5,228 nucleotides of DNA from Oscillospiraceae bacterium (lineage in GTDB: Bacteria > Bacillota > Clostridia > Oscillospirales > Ruminococcaceae). The translations under genes and the position numbers were made by a program. Of this stretch, positions 5,172 to 5,228 are shown one piece after another (position 1 is the stretch's first letter; every line of letters starts with the position of its first letter). The stretch spans positions 1 to 5,228 of the forward strand of contig SFFD01000057.1 of assembly GCA_004556975.1 (NCBI GenBank). Reading direction: 5' to 3'. Under the pieces are notes generated by a model. That model did not search any database, was not told the origin of the DNA, and saw nothing but the letters and a program-made list of their open reading frames with translations.

Positions 5172-5228
5172 TTAAGAGCCGAAAAACAGTTTGATAATCA
5201 GACCGAAGAAATAGTCTATCAGGCTGAT
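5172..5228 (-). CDS. secE: Preprotein translocase subunit SecE (C-terminal end only)
   Basis: Only the last 18 codons and the TAA stop (5174-5172) are inside the window; the start lies beyond the right edge. The visible tail, ISLIDYFFGLIIKLFFGS, is hydrophobic and matches the end of the single membrane helix that closes SecE, where IDxxF followed by leucine/isoleucine-rich residues is usual. SecE is the small essential partner of SecY in the protein-export channel. Identity rests on this short tail together with its place 20 bases upstream of nusG, where secE lies in most bacteria. Confidence 0.82.
   Translation of the reverse strand: MSLIDYFFGLIIKLFFGS

Noticed and set aside
1..5228. Insertion sequences, CRISPR arrays, tRNA genes, attachment sites
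   Set aside because: Looked for on both strands; no transposase remnants, regularly spaced repeats, cloverleaf or terminal inverted repeats were seen.

Overview
The window looks like part of a chromosome from an anaerobic, Gram-positive, low-to-moderate-GC bacterium, most likely a member of the Clostridia. The evidence is the strong GGAGG-type ribosome binding sites, the A/T-rich TTGACT/TATATT promoter spacing, the classical two-domain rubrerythrin of anaerobes, and Firmicutes-like NusG, L11, L1 and PotABC proteins. No family or genus can be assigned from the sequence alone.

Left part (1-2221, minus strand): the potA-potB-potC genes of a spermidine/putrescine ABC importer. They are tightly coupled, with a 4-base stop/start overlap at both junctions. 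potC runs off the left edge, and a potD gene for the binding protein would be expected beyond it. PotA is the ATPase; PotB and PotC form the membrane channel.

Middle (2222-2765): a 544-base divergent intergenic region with no convincing protein gene. A strong minus-strand promoter near 2615-2649 points away from rubrerythrin. About 45 bases downstream of its -10 element begins a stretch (about 2359-2574) that folds on paper into a closing helix, four enclosed hairpin domains and a trailing T run. It is the best candidate here for a structured noncoding RNA or a long regulatory leader of potABC. Between it and potA lie an 11-base direct repeat and a weak attenuator-like hairpin.

Rubrerythrin (2766-3299, plus strand) is a monocistronic peroxide-detoxifying iron protein. 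A symmetrical terminator, which should work in both directions, separates it from the convergent ribosomal genes.

Right part (3352-5228, minus strand): end of secE, then nusG, rplK (L11) and rplA (L1), in the conserved bacterial order. The nusG-rplK gap carries an RNA fold resembling the L1-binding site of 23S rRNA, which fits feedback control of rplK-rplA by L1. After rplA the usual rplJ-rplL genes are absent: transcription meets the terminator and the convergent rubrerythrin gene.

The most interesting items are the structured minus-strand RNA candidate, the L1-site mimic, and the break in the usual rplKAJL cluster.
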